Assembly: GCA_963807015.1 (NCBI GenBank)
Contig: CAWEAS010000028.1
Coordinates: 186,001 to 250,000, forward strand
Direction of reading: 5' to 3'
DNA length: 64,000 nucleotides
From: JAJPKK01 sp963807015
GTDB lineage: Bacteria > Pseudomonadota > Alphaproteobacteria > Rhizobiales > Xanthobacteraceae
Made by a program: the position numbers and the translations under genes. The notes beneath the pieces were generated by a model. It had not been told where the DNA came from. It searched no databases and was given only the letters and a program-made list of their open reading frames with translations. This document shows positions 52,385 through 60,467 of the stretch, one piece after another (positions within the stretch are counted from its first letter, which is position 1; each line of letters opens with the position of its first letter).

Positions 52385-53494
52385 TCAGTGCGCGTCCGCC
52401 CGCTTGCCGGGCGCCGTCGTCGTGGCGTGGCCTTCGTCGGGGATCACCAGCGTGTTGTTGCGCTTCGGCACTTCGCCGACCGGAATGACCTTGATGACCT
52501 TGAGCGCCGCGGTGTCGACCACGGACACCGATCGCAGGCCGGAATTCGACACGAACATCTCCTTGCCGTCCGGCGTGAAGGTCACCCAGTTCGCCACCGC
52601 CGAGATCGGCGTATCGCGGCCGGCGACCTTTTCGCTCGGCAGGTCGACCTTGCCGGTCACCTGCAGATTGTCGAGCGAATAGGCGTAGGCGGCGTTGTTC
52701 GGAATGCTGGTGACCCACAGGGTCTTGTTGTCCGGCGAAATGCCGATGCCGTGGGACGGTTCGTTGGTGCGGTAGCCGCCGTGATCGAATTCCTGCGGCA
52801 CGCCCGGCAGCGACACCTTGGTCACTTCCTTCTGACCGGCGAAATCGATCACCGAGAAGCCGTTGAGGTTCGACATCTGCGCGAACACCCGCTTGGTCGA
52901 ACCGTCCGGATTGGTCTCGATTGCCATGCAGCGCACGCCGAGGTCCATCTTGATTTCCCAAGCGAGTTCTTCCTTCTCGAGATCGAAGGCGTAGAACGTG
53001 CGCGACGGGATCGAGCCGCCGACCACGAACTTGCTGTCCGGCGTCACGTAGACGTTGTGCAGCCGCCCGCCATTGGTCGAGATCGTCTTCTTCAAGGTCA
53101 GCGTGGCGGCGTCGACGATGTCGAGCCCACCCTTGCCGCGGGCGATGGCGACGACGATGCGGTCGCCGTTCTTGGTCACCGCGATGTTGTTCGGATGATC
53201 GCTAAGCGGCACCTTCTTGATGAGCTTGCCGGTCTTGCGGTCGAGCACGTCGAGCGAACTCGTTTCCTCATTGCTGACGTAGATGCGCGAGCCGTCCGGC
53301 GAGAAGTTGATGCCGTGGGCGCCGACGACGTTCTTGATCTCCTGCACCACCTTGTTGGTCACCGGATCGATGACATGGATGCTGTCCCCGGCGGCATTGG
53401 TGATGTAGATGCGCACCGTGGCCGCGGATGCCGCAAGCGGCGCGAGCGTCAGCGCCAGCACCGGTACCGCAAATCTGATCAGGGACGATTTCAT
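52385..53494 (-). CDS. Exported YncE-type beta-propeller protein
   Basis: A 369-residue periplasmic seven-bladed propeller with a signal peptide (FAVPVLALTLAPLAASA). Repeating blade motifs are YITNAAGDSIHVIDPVTNKV, SPDGSRIYVSNEETSSLDVL and TPDGKEMFVSNSGLRSVSVV. The family binds or scaffolds proteins, and some are linked with methanol or amine dehydrogenase systems. No partner is nearby. It is divergent from ligA. Confidence 0.8.
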   Translation of the reverse strand: MKSSLIRFAVPVLALTLAPLAASAATVRIYITNAAGDSIHVIDPVTNKVVQEIKNVVGAHGINFSPDGSRIYVSNEETSSLDVLDRKTGKLIKKVPLSDHPNNIAVTKNGDRIVVAIARGKGGLDIVDAATLTLKKTISTNGGRLHNVYVTPDSKFVVGGSIPSRTFYAFDLEKEELAWEIKMDLGVRCMAIETNPDGSTKRVFAQMSNLNGFSVIDFAGQKEVTKVSLPGVPQEFDHGGYRTNEPSHGIGISPDNKTLWVTSIPNNAAYAYSLDNLQVTGKVDLPSEKVAGRDTPISAVANWVTFTPDGKEMFVSNSGLRSVSVVDTAALKVIKVIPVGEVPKRNNTLVIPDEGHATTTAPGKRADAH

Positions 53495-53609
53495 AGGGGC
53501 GCTCCTTGGGTCGGCATTATTTGGAACAAGGTACGCGTAAGCCAAAAACTAGACAAGGCGGGGGCCGGTGGGCAATGTCAGCCCTCCCCTGGGCCGGCCG
53601 ATAATCGCG

Positions 53610-55736
53610 ATGGCTAAGAAAACATCCGCCAAATCAGTCACGGATATTCCCCCCGATGCGCTCAGCGAGGCGCAGGCGAAGGCGGAGCTGAAGCGTCTGG
53701 GCACGGAGATCGCGGGGCACGATCGCCGCTATTACCAGGAGGATGCGCCGACCGTCTCGGATGCGGCCTACGATGCGCTGCGCCAACGCTACAACGCGAT
53801 CGAGGCGCAGTTTCCGGAACTGCGTACCGCGGAGAGCCTGACCCAGCGGGTCGGCGCGGCGCCGTCCGTGCGATTTGCCAAGGCGCGCCATGCGGTGCCG
53901 ATGCTCTCGCTCGACAACGCGTTCGCCGAGGAGGACGTGGTCGATTTTGTCGGCCGCATTCGCCGCTTCCTGCGGCTCGGTGAGGACGAGGAGATCGTCT
54001 TCAGCGCCGAACCCAAGATCGACGGCCTGTCGATGTCGCTGCGCTACGCGGACGGCGAACTCGTCACCGGCGCGACGCGCGGCGACGGCAGCGTTGGCGA
54101 AGACGTGACCGCCAACATCAAGACGCTGGAGGATGTTCCGCACCGGCTCAAGGGCAGGCATGTGCCGGCGATCTGCGAGGTGCGCGGCGAGGTCTACATG
54201 ACCAAGCACGCCTTTCTCGCGCTCAACCAGCACCAGGCTGAAACCGGCGCCCAGATCTTTGCCAATCCGCGCAACTCCGCGGCGGGCTCGTTGCGGCAGA
54301 AGGATCCATCGATCACGGCGTCGCGGCCGCTCGGCTTCTTCGCCTATGCCTGGGGCGAGATGAGCGCGATGCCGGCGGACACCCAGTCCGGCATGGTCGA
54401 GTGGTTCGCCTCGTGCGGCTTCAAAACCAATCCGCTGACCAAATTGTGCCGGTCGGTCGAAGCGCTGCTCAAGTTCCATCACGAGATCGAGGACGGGCGC
54501 GCCCGGCTCGATTACGACATTGACGGCGTAGTCTACAAAGTCGACCGCATCGACTGGCAGGAGCGCCTCGGCTTCGTGTCGCGCAGTCCGCGCTGGGCGA
54601 TCGCGCACAAGTTTCCCGCGGAAAAGGCGACGACCGTCGTCAAGGACATCGAGATCCAGGTGGGCCGCACCGGCGCGCTGACGCCGGTCGCCAAGCTGGA
54701 GCCGGTGACGGTCGGCGGCGTCGTGGTTCAGAACGCGACGCTGCACAACGCCGACGAGATTGCGCGGCTCGACATCCGCATCGGCGACACGGTGAGAATT
54801 CAGCGGGCAGGCGACGTGATTCCGCAGGTGCTCGGGGTCGTCGAAGAGCAGCCGCGCGGCGCCCATCATTACAAATTCCCGACCAGGTGTCCGTGCCCGC
54901 TCAAGACCGACGTGGTGCGCGAGAAGACGGCGACCGGCGAAGAGGGCGCGATCGCCCGCTGCAGCGGCGAATTCGCCTGCCCCTTCCAGGCCGTCGAGCA
55001 TCTCAAGCATTTCGTGTCGCGTCGCGCCTTCGACATCGACGGCCTGGGCGAGAAGCAGATCGAGTTCTTCTACGAGCAGGACTGGGTCAAGGAGCCGGCC
55101 GACATCTTCACCCTCGAAGCGCGCAACAGCAGGATCCACCTCGAAGAGGTGGAAGGGTTCGGCGAAACGTCCGTGCGCAATCTGTTCGGCGCGATCGCGA
55201 CACGGCGCGAAATTTCGCTGGAGCGGTTCATCTACGCGCTCGGCATCCGCCACGTCGGCGAGACGACGGCGGTAGCGCTCGCGCGCGGCTACGGCACCTG
55301 GGACGCCTTCCACGACGCATGCCTCAAGCTCGCGCACGACGACGAGGAGGTGCGGGCCGAAATGGATGCGCTCGACCAGATCGGTGATACCGTGATCGAG
55401 AGCCTGTGCGACTATTTCCGCGAGCCGCACAATCTGCGGCGCATCGAGCGCCTCGCCAAAGAAGTGCGCATCCACGACGCCGAGAAGCCGCGCCGCGATT
55501 CAGCGGTCGCCGGCAAGACCGTCGTGTTCACCGGCTCGCTCGAAAAGATGACCCGCGAGGAAGCCAAGGCCATGGCCGAGCGGCTTGGCGCCAAGGTCGC
55601 GGGCTCGGTCTCGAAGAAGACCGATTACGTCGTCGCGGGTCCCGGCGCCGGCAACAAGCTCGACAAAGCCCGGGAAGCCGGGGTCAACGTGATCTCCGAA
55701 GACGAGTGGTTCGCTCTGGTCGGCGAGCGGGGGTGA
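53610..55736 (+). CDS. ligA: NAD-dependent DNA ligase
   Basis: A 708-residue essential ligase that seals nicks using NAD. The Ia and adenylation domains hold the NAD-reactive Lys136 in AEPKIDGLS and the RGDGSVGEDVT loop. The OB fold (TPVAKLEPVTVGGVVV) follows. The zinc site is CPCP and C-x4-C in RCSGEFACPF. The HhH region has RRAFDIDGLGEKQIEFF, and the BRCT domain forms the end (TVVFTGSLEKMTREEAKAMA). The ATG at 53610 is chosen over upstream starts because it begins the normal N-terminus. A CCCTCCCC-type repeat follows the gene. Confidence 0.95.
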   Translation: MAKKTSAKSVTDIPPDALSEAQAKAELKRLGTEIAGHDRRYYQEDAPTVSDAAYDALRQRYNAIEAQFPELRTAESLTQRVGAAPSVRFAKARHAVPMLSLDNAFAEEDVVDFVGRIRRFLRLGEDEEIVFSAEPKIDGLSMSLRYADGELVTGATRGDGSVGEDVTANIKTLEDVPHRLKGRHVPAICEVRGEVYMTKHAFLALNQHQAETGAQIFANPRNSAAGSLRQKDPSITASRPLGFFAYAWGEMSAMPADTQSGMVEWFASCGFKTNPLTKLCRSVEALLKFHHEIEDGRARLDYDIDGVVYKVDRIDWQERLGFVSRSPRWAIAHKFPAEKATTVVKDIEIQVGRTGALTPVAKLEPVTVGGVVVQNATLHNADEIARLDIRIGDTVRIQRAGDVIPQVLGVVEEQPRGAHHYKFPTRCPCPLKTDVVREKTATGEEGAIARCSGEFACPFQAVEHLKHFVSRRAFDIDGLGEKQIEFFYEQDWVKEPADIFTLEARNSRIHLEEVEGFGETSVRNLFGAIATRREISLERFIYALGIRHVGETTAVALARGYGTWDAFHDACLKLAHDDEEVRAEMDALDQIGDTVIESLCDYFREPHNLRRIERLAKEVRIHDAEKPRRDSAVAGKTVVFTGSLEKMTREEAKAMAERLGAKVAGSVSKKTDYVVAGPGAGNKLDKAREAGVNVISEDEWFALVGERG

Positions 55737-55816
55737 TTGCGGAGAACGGATCAACGGGCTCCACGATCGAAGCGAGGCAACGTTGTATTTTCCTCGCACG
55801 GTGCGGTCTTTCTTTC

Positions 55817-55919
55817 CCCTCCCCCGCGTGCGGGGGAGGGTCAGGGAGGGGGGCCCGTCCGCAACTTCGTGCCGTGGAACGTACCCCCTCCCCAACCCTC
55901 CCCCGCACGCGGGGGAGGG
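55817..55919. repeat. Palindromic repeat (CCCTCCCC type), intergenic copy
   Basis: Hairpins of 11-base arms (CCCTCCCCCGC/GCGGGGGAGGG) at 55817-55840 and 55896-55919 in inverted order, between the convergent ends of ligA and the thioesterase gene. It is the sister of the coding copy in pbpC at 13569. Probably a bidirectional terminator or a mobile palindrome. Confidence 0.85.
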
Positions 55920-55974
55920 GAAAGAGGAGAGCCTCCCCGCGAGCGGAAGATCGCATCCTCTGTCGGCCGCAAGC

Positions 55975-56385
55975 CTACCTCGGCGGCGCCAGCTTCTTCT
56001 GCACGCGGGCGTCGAAGCGCGCGACGTTGACCACGACGCGCTGGTGTGTGCCGCCGCCGATCGGCTCGCGCTCGTCGTGCGCCTCGACCGTGAACGTGAG
56101 GGTGCGGCCGTCGATCGCGACCAGCTCGGCCGTCGCTGTCACCCGCATGCCGATCGGCGTTGCCGCAAAATGGCGCACGTCGAGGTGAATGCCGAGGCTC
56201 TGATGCCCCTCCGGCAAGAGGTGCTCGCAGGCCGCGAGCGCCGCCGCTTCGATCACGTTGATCATGACCGGGGTGCCGAGCACCGGCACAAGGCCGCTGC
56301 CGATGCTGGGCGCGGTCTGGGCGACGCCGACGACGAGGTCGGCGGAGCCTCTGAGCCCGACTTTCAATCGCGACAGGTCAGTCAA
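55975..56385 (-). CDS. Hotdog thioesterase, fluoroacetyl-CoA thioesterase-like
   Basis: A 136-residue hotdog-fold enzyme. It carries Thr38, Glu46 and His72 in the segments VLGTPVMINVIEAAAL and DVRHFAATPIGMRV. This is the Thr-Glu-His triad of FlK (Thr42, Glu50, His76) with the same spacing. FlK hydrolyses fluoroacetyl-CoA, while other members act on unrelated short acyl-CoAs. Here the physiological acyl-CoA is unknown. It is a cytoplasmic enzyme standing alone, convergent with ligA. Confidence 0.75.
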   Translation of the reverse strand: MTDLSRLKVGLRGSADLVVGVAQTAPSIGSGLVPVLGTPVMINVIEAAALAACEHLLPEGHQSLGIHLDVRHFAATPIGMRVTATAELVAIDGRTLTFTVEAHDEREPIGGGTHQRVVVNVARFDARVQKKLAPPR

Positions 56386-56437
56386 AGTGCGGTCCTCGAA
56401 AACTCAGGCGCGGCCAATACTCGGCAATTGACGCTAC

Positions 56438-57275
56438 CTATTCCGCCGCCGAGCGTTGGGATTTATCCACGTCGGCGACGGAGCCCATGTCCTTGATGAT
56501 CTGGTCTATGGCGGCGCGCCGCTCCTGCCACGGGCAATTGAAGTAGCTGTACAAGTCCATGATGTGGGGCGGGCCGCCGTAGAACTTTTCATACTGGGTG
56601 TGCCGGCTCGCGAAGTCCGAGCCGAGGAAGTCCCAGGCCATCTTGATGAACTTGTAACGTTCGTCCGCGGACGCGGTCGGCAGCGACCAATACTTCTCGA
56701 AGGTCTGCCGGGTTTCCGGATTGGCGAACACGGACGGATCGGCCGGCAGCAGAAACGGTCCGGCGCCCATCAGTGCCCGCACCTCTTCGGCGATCTGCGC
56801 GTAGTTCGTCGCGCACCGTTGCAGCGCCGCATAGAGATATCGCCGGTTCACGTAGACGTAGCCGTTGGGCAACGTCTGGTGCTGATCGATCTGGCCTGCC
56901 ATCAGGCCGAGCAGCGAAGCCTCCGAGGATGCGAGCCGGCCGAGCGTCTGCTGAATCGCCGGTATGTTGAGCACGCCCGCCATCTCGCAATCCGTAGGAC
57001 CATTCTGCCACGCGGCGATGGCACTCCGCGCGCCGATCGAGGTCGCGCCGGGACTTCGGCAACAGGAACCACGACGTGAACCGCTCGCCATCCTGGGCAA
57101 ACGACATGGCATCGAGGTGCTGCGTCTCGCGCTTGCGGTCATAGATCCGCGCGAATGACCGCGCCGTGTTGCGGAAGGCCGGATGCGCGGTGACATCGGT
57201 GACGAGTTCGCCGCCGAGATAGATGCGGCGGCCGTCGCGCAAGGACGCCAGATACTCATCACCACTTCGCAGCAT
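56438..57275 (-). pseudogene. HpaB-type flavin monooxygenase, with a large internal deletion
   Basis: Remains of a 4-hydroxyphenylacetate 3-monooxygenase-type gene (normally about 480-520 residues). The first 90 residues (MLRSGDEYLASLRDGRRIYL to AEWSYGL) begin at 57275 in one frame. Near 56985 the sequence jumps to the C-terminal third (EMAGVLNIPAIQQTLGRLAS, then KYWSLPTASADERYKFIKMA) in another frame. About 200 residues, including the flavin and substrate site, are gone. It cannot make a working enzyme. Confidence 0.75.
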
Positions 57276-57414
57276 TCTTCCGCTCCATCTTGAGGCACCG
57301 ATCAACTGCCTTCGTAACCGCCGTCCGACTGTCGCATCGACTGACCGTACTATCAGCCTGACCCTTTGTTTGATACTCCATAGCCGCTCGAATCCGCTTG
57401 CAGACGGACACGCC

Positions 57415-57681
57415 ATGAAGACGGCATTGCTCGCCATGGTTGGTTTGTTTTTTGGCGCGATCATCGGCGGTATCCTGGGCGTCGTGCTCGGATTTATCTG
57501 GACGTGGCTCTTCCAGACGACGTCATTTGAGGGGTACTCCGGCATGCTGGTGTTCTTCACGTTTATGCCGATCGGAATGCTGCTCGGAGGAGTGCTGGGA
57601 GGCGTCGGCCTTGGCGTCGTCGGTTCCCGCGACCAGCTTTCCACGCGGGCCCAAGCTGAGCCGATCGATGGCAAACCTTGA
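57415..57681 (+). CDS. Small membrane protein, two or three helices
   Basis: An 88-residue protein with MKTALLAMVGLFFGAIIGGI, FTFMPIGMLLGGVLGGVGLG and a short hydrophilic tail. The glycine-rich helices resemble small membrane proteins without known function. It overlaps the GNAT remnant by 14 bp on the same strand. The function is unknown. Confidence 0.6.
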   Translation: MKTALLAMVGLFFGAIIGGILGVVLGFIWTWLFQTTSFEGYSGMLVFFTFMPIGMLLGGVLGGVGLGVVGSRDQLSTRAQAEPIDGKP

Positions 57682-57856
57682 CTGCGCTGTGCGGCTCGCG
57701 ACGGAAGCCGACTTGCCGACTGTCGCCGGCATCCACATCGCGTCTTGGCAGGATGCCTACAAGGGCGCCGTCCCGGATGCGCTGCTTGCGAATCGGGCCC
57801 CCGCCGCGCACTGCGTCTCGCTAGACGATTTGCCTCGCCACCGCGGCCGAATTTAG
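57668..57856 (+). pseudogene. N-terminal fragment of a GNAT acetyltransferase
   Basis: The first 62 residues read LDCAVRLATEADLPTVAGIH, then IASWQDAYKGAVPDALLANR, a typical GNAT N-terminus up to the VPDALL motif. The acetyl-CoA loop and the rest are missing, and the frame runs into the end of the convergent MocR gene. It is not functional. Confidence 0.65.
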
Positions 57857-59197
57857 AGCCGCAGCGAGGACGCCGAGCCCGCGTGCCAGTTCTGCCCGGC
57901 TACGCGCAGCCCCGAGCGACACGCGGATGGCGTGCGGTGCTGCCGGACCGACGTTGAAGGCATCGCTCGTGACCACGGCCAATCCGCGGCGCTGCACATG
58001 GCCGGCGAACTCGGTGCGATTCCAACTCGGCGGGAGCGGCAGCCAGATGTGGTGGCCGTGCGGGTTCGCCGCAAACGTATGGCCGGCGAGCGTCTTGGTT
58101 GCGAGCTTCTGGCGAAATGCGGCCTCGGCGCGGATTGCAGCGATGATGGCGTCGGCGCTCCCGTCGCGCAGCCAATGGATGGCGAGGGCCGTGGTGAGCG
58201 GCGTCGACATTTGCGTCGTTGCGGCCAAGGCGCTCGCCAACATGTCGGCCGCGGCGCGGTCGGGCGTCGCAACGAACGACACCCGCAGTCCGGGCGCGAT
58301 GCATTTCGATAGGCTTGCGGCGAGATAAGCCCGCTCGGGGATGAGGGCAGCAAGCGGCGGGCTGGCGGCGTCAAGACGGCCATAGGCGTCGTCCTCGATG
58401 AGAAGCAAATTCGCCTTCTCGATGACGGCCGCGACCTGTCGGCGGCGTGCCGAAGTCATCGATGCCGTCGTCGGGTTGTGAATGGTCGGCGTGAGATAGA
58501 CAAGCCTCGGCTTGTGCCGGCGGCACGCCGCCGCCAGCGCATCGGGCAGGACTCCATGCTGGTCCATCGCGATGCCTGCGAGCGTGACGCCGCAGAATGC
58601 CGCGGCCGCGCGAAATCCCGGATAGGTGAGGGCTTCGGTGAGCACCACGTCGCCCGGTTTCGTCAGTTTGCCCAACAGCGCAGCAAGCGCCGCCTGCGTT
58701 CCCCCGCTGATGACGAGGCGATCGGGATCGAGATCGGGAAGGCGCGCCCGCATCCATGTCGCTGCAACCGCTCGCTCGTCGTCGCTGCCGCCGGCCGGCC
58801 GGTAGGTGAGGTAGCGCGCGAGCCCGACCTCGCGCGACAGCGCCGCAATTCCCCGCGCCACCCGCCCTTCGATGTCCGCCTCGGCGGGCTGCGGCGGCAG
58901 GTTCATGGACAAATCGATTTCAGCGCTCGCGAGCGGCGGCAGGCGAGCCTCGCCGGCGCTCTCGGCGACGAACGTTCCGTGTCCCACCCTCGCTTCGGTC
59001 AACCCGCGGCGCCTCGCTTCGGCGTAAGCGCGGGTCACGGTGGTGAGATCGACGTGGAGCGCCTTGGCGAGGGCGCGATGGGTCGGAAGAACCTCGCCGC
59101 GCCGCAGCCGGCCGCGGCTGATGTCCGATGCGAGAGCCTCGACGATCCGCAGATAGACCGGGCCCGTGCGGTCCTCGATTGTAGGGGTCCAATCCAT
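57821..59197 (-). CDS. MocR-family GntR-type regulator with aminotransferase domain
   Basis: A 458-residue regulator. The N-terminal GntR winged helix is GPVYLRIVEALASDISRGRL, THRALAKALHVDLTTVTRAY and ARVGHGTFVAE. A fold-type I aminotransferase domain follows with PLP Lys298 in AASLSKCIAPGLRVSF. Such proteins sense PLP or amino acids and control vitamin B6, taurine or GABA genes. Phased ACAAT repeats around its start suggest self-control. It faces the divergent DUF983 gene. Confidence 0.88.
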   Translation of the reverse strand: MDWTPTIEDRTGPVYLRIVEALASDISRGRLRRGEVLPTHRALAKALHVDLTTVTRAYAEARRRGLTEARVGHGTFVAESAGEARLPPLASAEIDLSMNLPPQPAEADIEGRVARGIAALSREVGLARYLTYRPAGGSDDERAVAATWMRARLPDLDPDRLVISGGTQAALAALLGKLTKPGDVVLTEALTYPGFRAAAAFCGVTLAGIAMDQHGVLPDALAAACRRHKPRLVYLTPTIHNPTTASMTSARRRQVAAVIEKANLLLIEDDAYGRLDAASPPLAALIPERAYLAASLSKCIAPGLRVSFVATPDRAAADMLASALAATTQMSTPLTTALAIHWLRDGSADAIIAAIRAEAAFRQKLATKTLAGHTFAANPHGHHIWLPLPPSWNRTEFAGHVQRRGLAVVTSDAFNVGPAAPHAIRVSLGAARSRAELARGLGVLAAALNSAAVARQIV

Positions 59198-59233
59198 ACA
59201 ATATCCTTACAATGAGCTTGCAAAGAAGACAAT
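59197..59233. promoter_or_regulatory. Phased ACAAT repeats at the MocR gene start
   Basis: TACAAT at 59197-59202 (overlapping the start codon), again at 59208-59213, and ACAAT at 59229-59233. The first two are 11 bases apart and the next is about two helical turns away, on one face of DNA. MocR regulators often bind direct repeats of this kind. Confidence 0.5.
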
Positions 59234-59323
59234 GTAGGGCGAGGTATAGACCTGTTCTCCCGGTGAACCCGGCCGCTGTAGCAGACGCGCATCCGGGGAG
59301 ACGAAAACGCAGGAAATTTCGAC

Positions 59324-59767
59324 ATGACCGCGCTCGCTTCGTTGTTTCACGCTTCGCATGAATCCGGCATGTCGGCCCCGACAACATCGCTACAATCGGT
59401 TCTGCGCGGGCTGCGCGGACGCTGCCCGAACTGCGGTCGCGGGCATATGTTCCGCAGCTTTCTCAAGGTGAACGACGGCTGTTCGGCATGCGGCGAGGAG
59501 CTGTTTCATCATCGCGCCGACGACTTTCCCGCCTATCTCGTGATTTTCCTGGTCGGGCACATCCTGGTGCCCCTGGCGTTGGTGGTTGAGACCGAATATG
59601 CGCCGGCGATGTGGCTGCAATTCGCGGTGTGGGTGCCGCTGACGATCGCGCTTTCGCTGGCGCTCATTCAGCCGATCAAGGGCGCGGTCGTCGCCCTGCA
59701 ATGGTCCGCCGGCATGCACGGCTTCGCGGACGCGCGGGCAGCACGCGAGCACGAAGCAAATCCGTAA
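59324..59767 (+). CDS. DUF983 membrane protein with zinc-ribbon motif
   Basis: A 147-residue protein with two CxxC pairs, CPNC at 34-37 and CSAC at 53-56, in GRCPNCGRGHMFRSFL and DGCSACGEELFHHRADDFPA, followed by two membrane helices. DUF983 proteins are widespread in alphaproteobacteria and are often encoded near cytochrome oxidase assembly genes. Here it stands divergent from the MocR gene. The function is unknown. Confidence 0.85.
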   Translation: MTALASLFHASHESGMSAPTTSLQSVLRGLRGRCPNCGRGHMFRSFLKVNDGCSACGEELFHHRADDFPAYLVIFLVGHILVPLALVVETEYAPAMWLQFAVWVPLTIALSLALIQPIKGAVVALQWSAGMHGFADARAAREHEANP

Positions 59768-59852
59768 GGCTTCGCATTGTCCGCGAGTTGGTAGTCCGTG
59801 GCGCAGTACGATGCGTCGAGCCGGGTGGCCCAGATGCGCACGCGGGGGTTCG

Positions 59853-60323
59853 CTACTTTCGCTTCCGGCTCGCGGTGCGCTTCGAAGCGGTCCGCTTCGC
59901 GCCAGTGCGCTTCGACCGGCGAACGGCTGCTATGGTGCGGCATGCCGCGCAAAGGCAGCCGCCGAGCCTGATGAAGTAGTCGAAATATTCCTTGCCGTAG
60001 TCGTAGGTGATTTCCTCGCCCGGCGAGATATCGCGCTGGGCGACGATCACGATCTTGCCCTTGCGCGTCACCGGCTTGGCATTCGGCCAGCAGGAATGGT
60101 TGATGTAGCGCGCCACGTTCCACCGCGGCGAACCGTCGATCGTCCACTTGCTGTTGAGTTCGAACATGTACTTGGCGCCGCGCATCTCGCGTCGCTCGGC
60201 TTCCTCGTTCGGCAGCAGCCTGCCGCGATAGGTCGCGATGTAGCCGTGCCGCTTGATCAGTTTCGTCGCGAATAAGCCGAAGCCGGTGACGGAGCGCCCG
60301 AGTCGGAAGGAGCGTGAAGGCAT
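59853..60323 (-). CDS. SET-domain protein methyltransferase
   Basis: A 156-residue protein with the whole SET core. GFGLFA lies at 14-19, NHSCWPN at 75-81 and EEITYDYG at 103-110. Post-SET cysteines are at 123, 125 and 128 (GGCLCAAC). It ends in a lysine/arginine-rich tail (SKRTGAKRTASKRTASRKRK) like that of DNA- or histone-binding proteins. SET enzymes methylate protein lysines with S-adenosylmethionine. Bacterial examples are rare and their targets mostly unknown. It stands alone on the minus strand. Confidence 0.8.
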   Translation of the reverse strand: MPSRSFRLGRSVTGFGLFATKLIKRHGYIATYRGRLLPNEEAERREMRGAKYMFELNSKWTIDGSPRWNVARYINHSCWPNAKPVTRKGKIVIVAQRDISPGEEITYDYGKEYFDYFIRLGGCLCAACRTIAAVRRSKRTGAKRTASKRTASRKRK

Positions 60324-60467
60324 AGCCTGCGATTAGCCTCAAATTTCGTCGATGTCATCCGCTATCCCCAGATAATGGCAGGAACGCCCGGGCGGTTCGA
60401 AGAGATGCGCACGCGCCGCAGCCGCAGCGTTCATCGCCTCGCACGACGTCGACGCGTCACGCGACGT

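Noticed and set aside
53634..55475. 613-codon open frame antisense to ligA
   Set aside because: ligA has all expected motifs on the plus strand. The antisense frame is a composition effect of GC-rich third positions.
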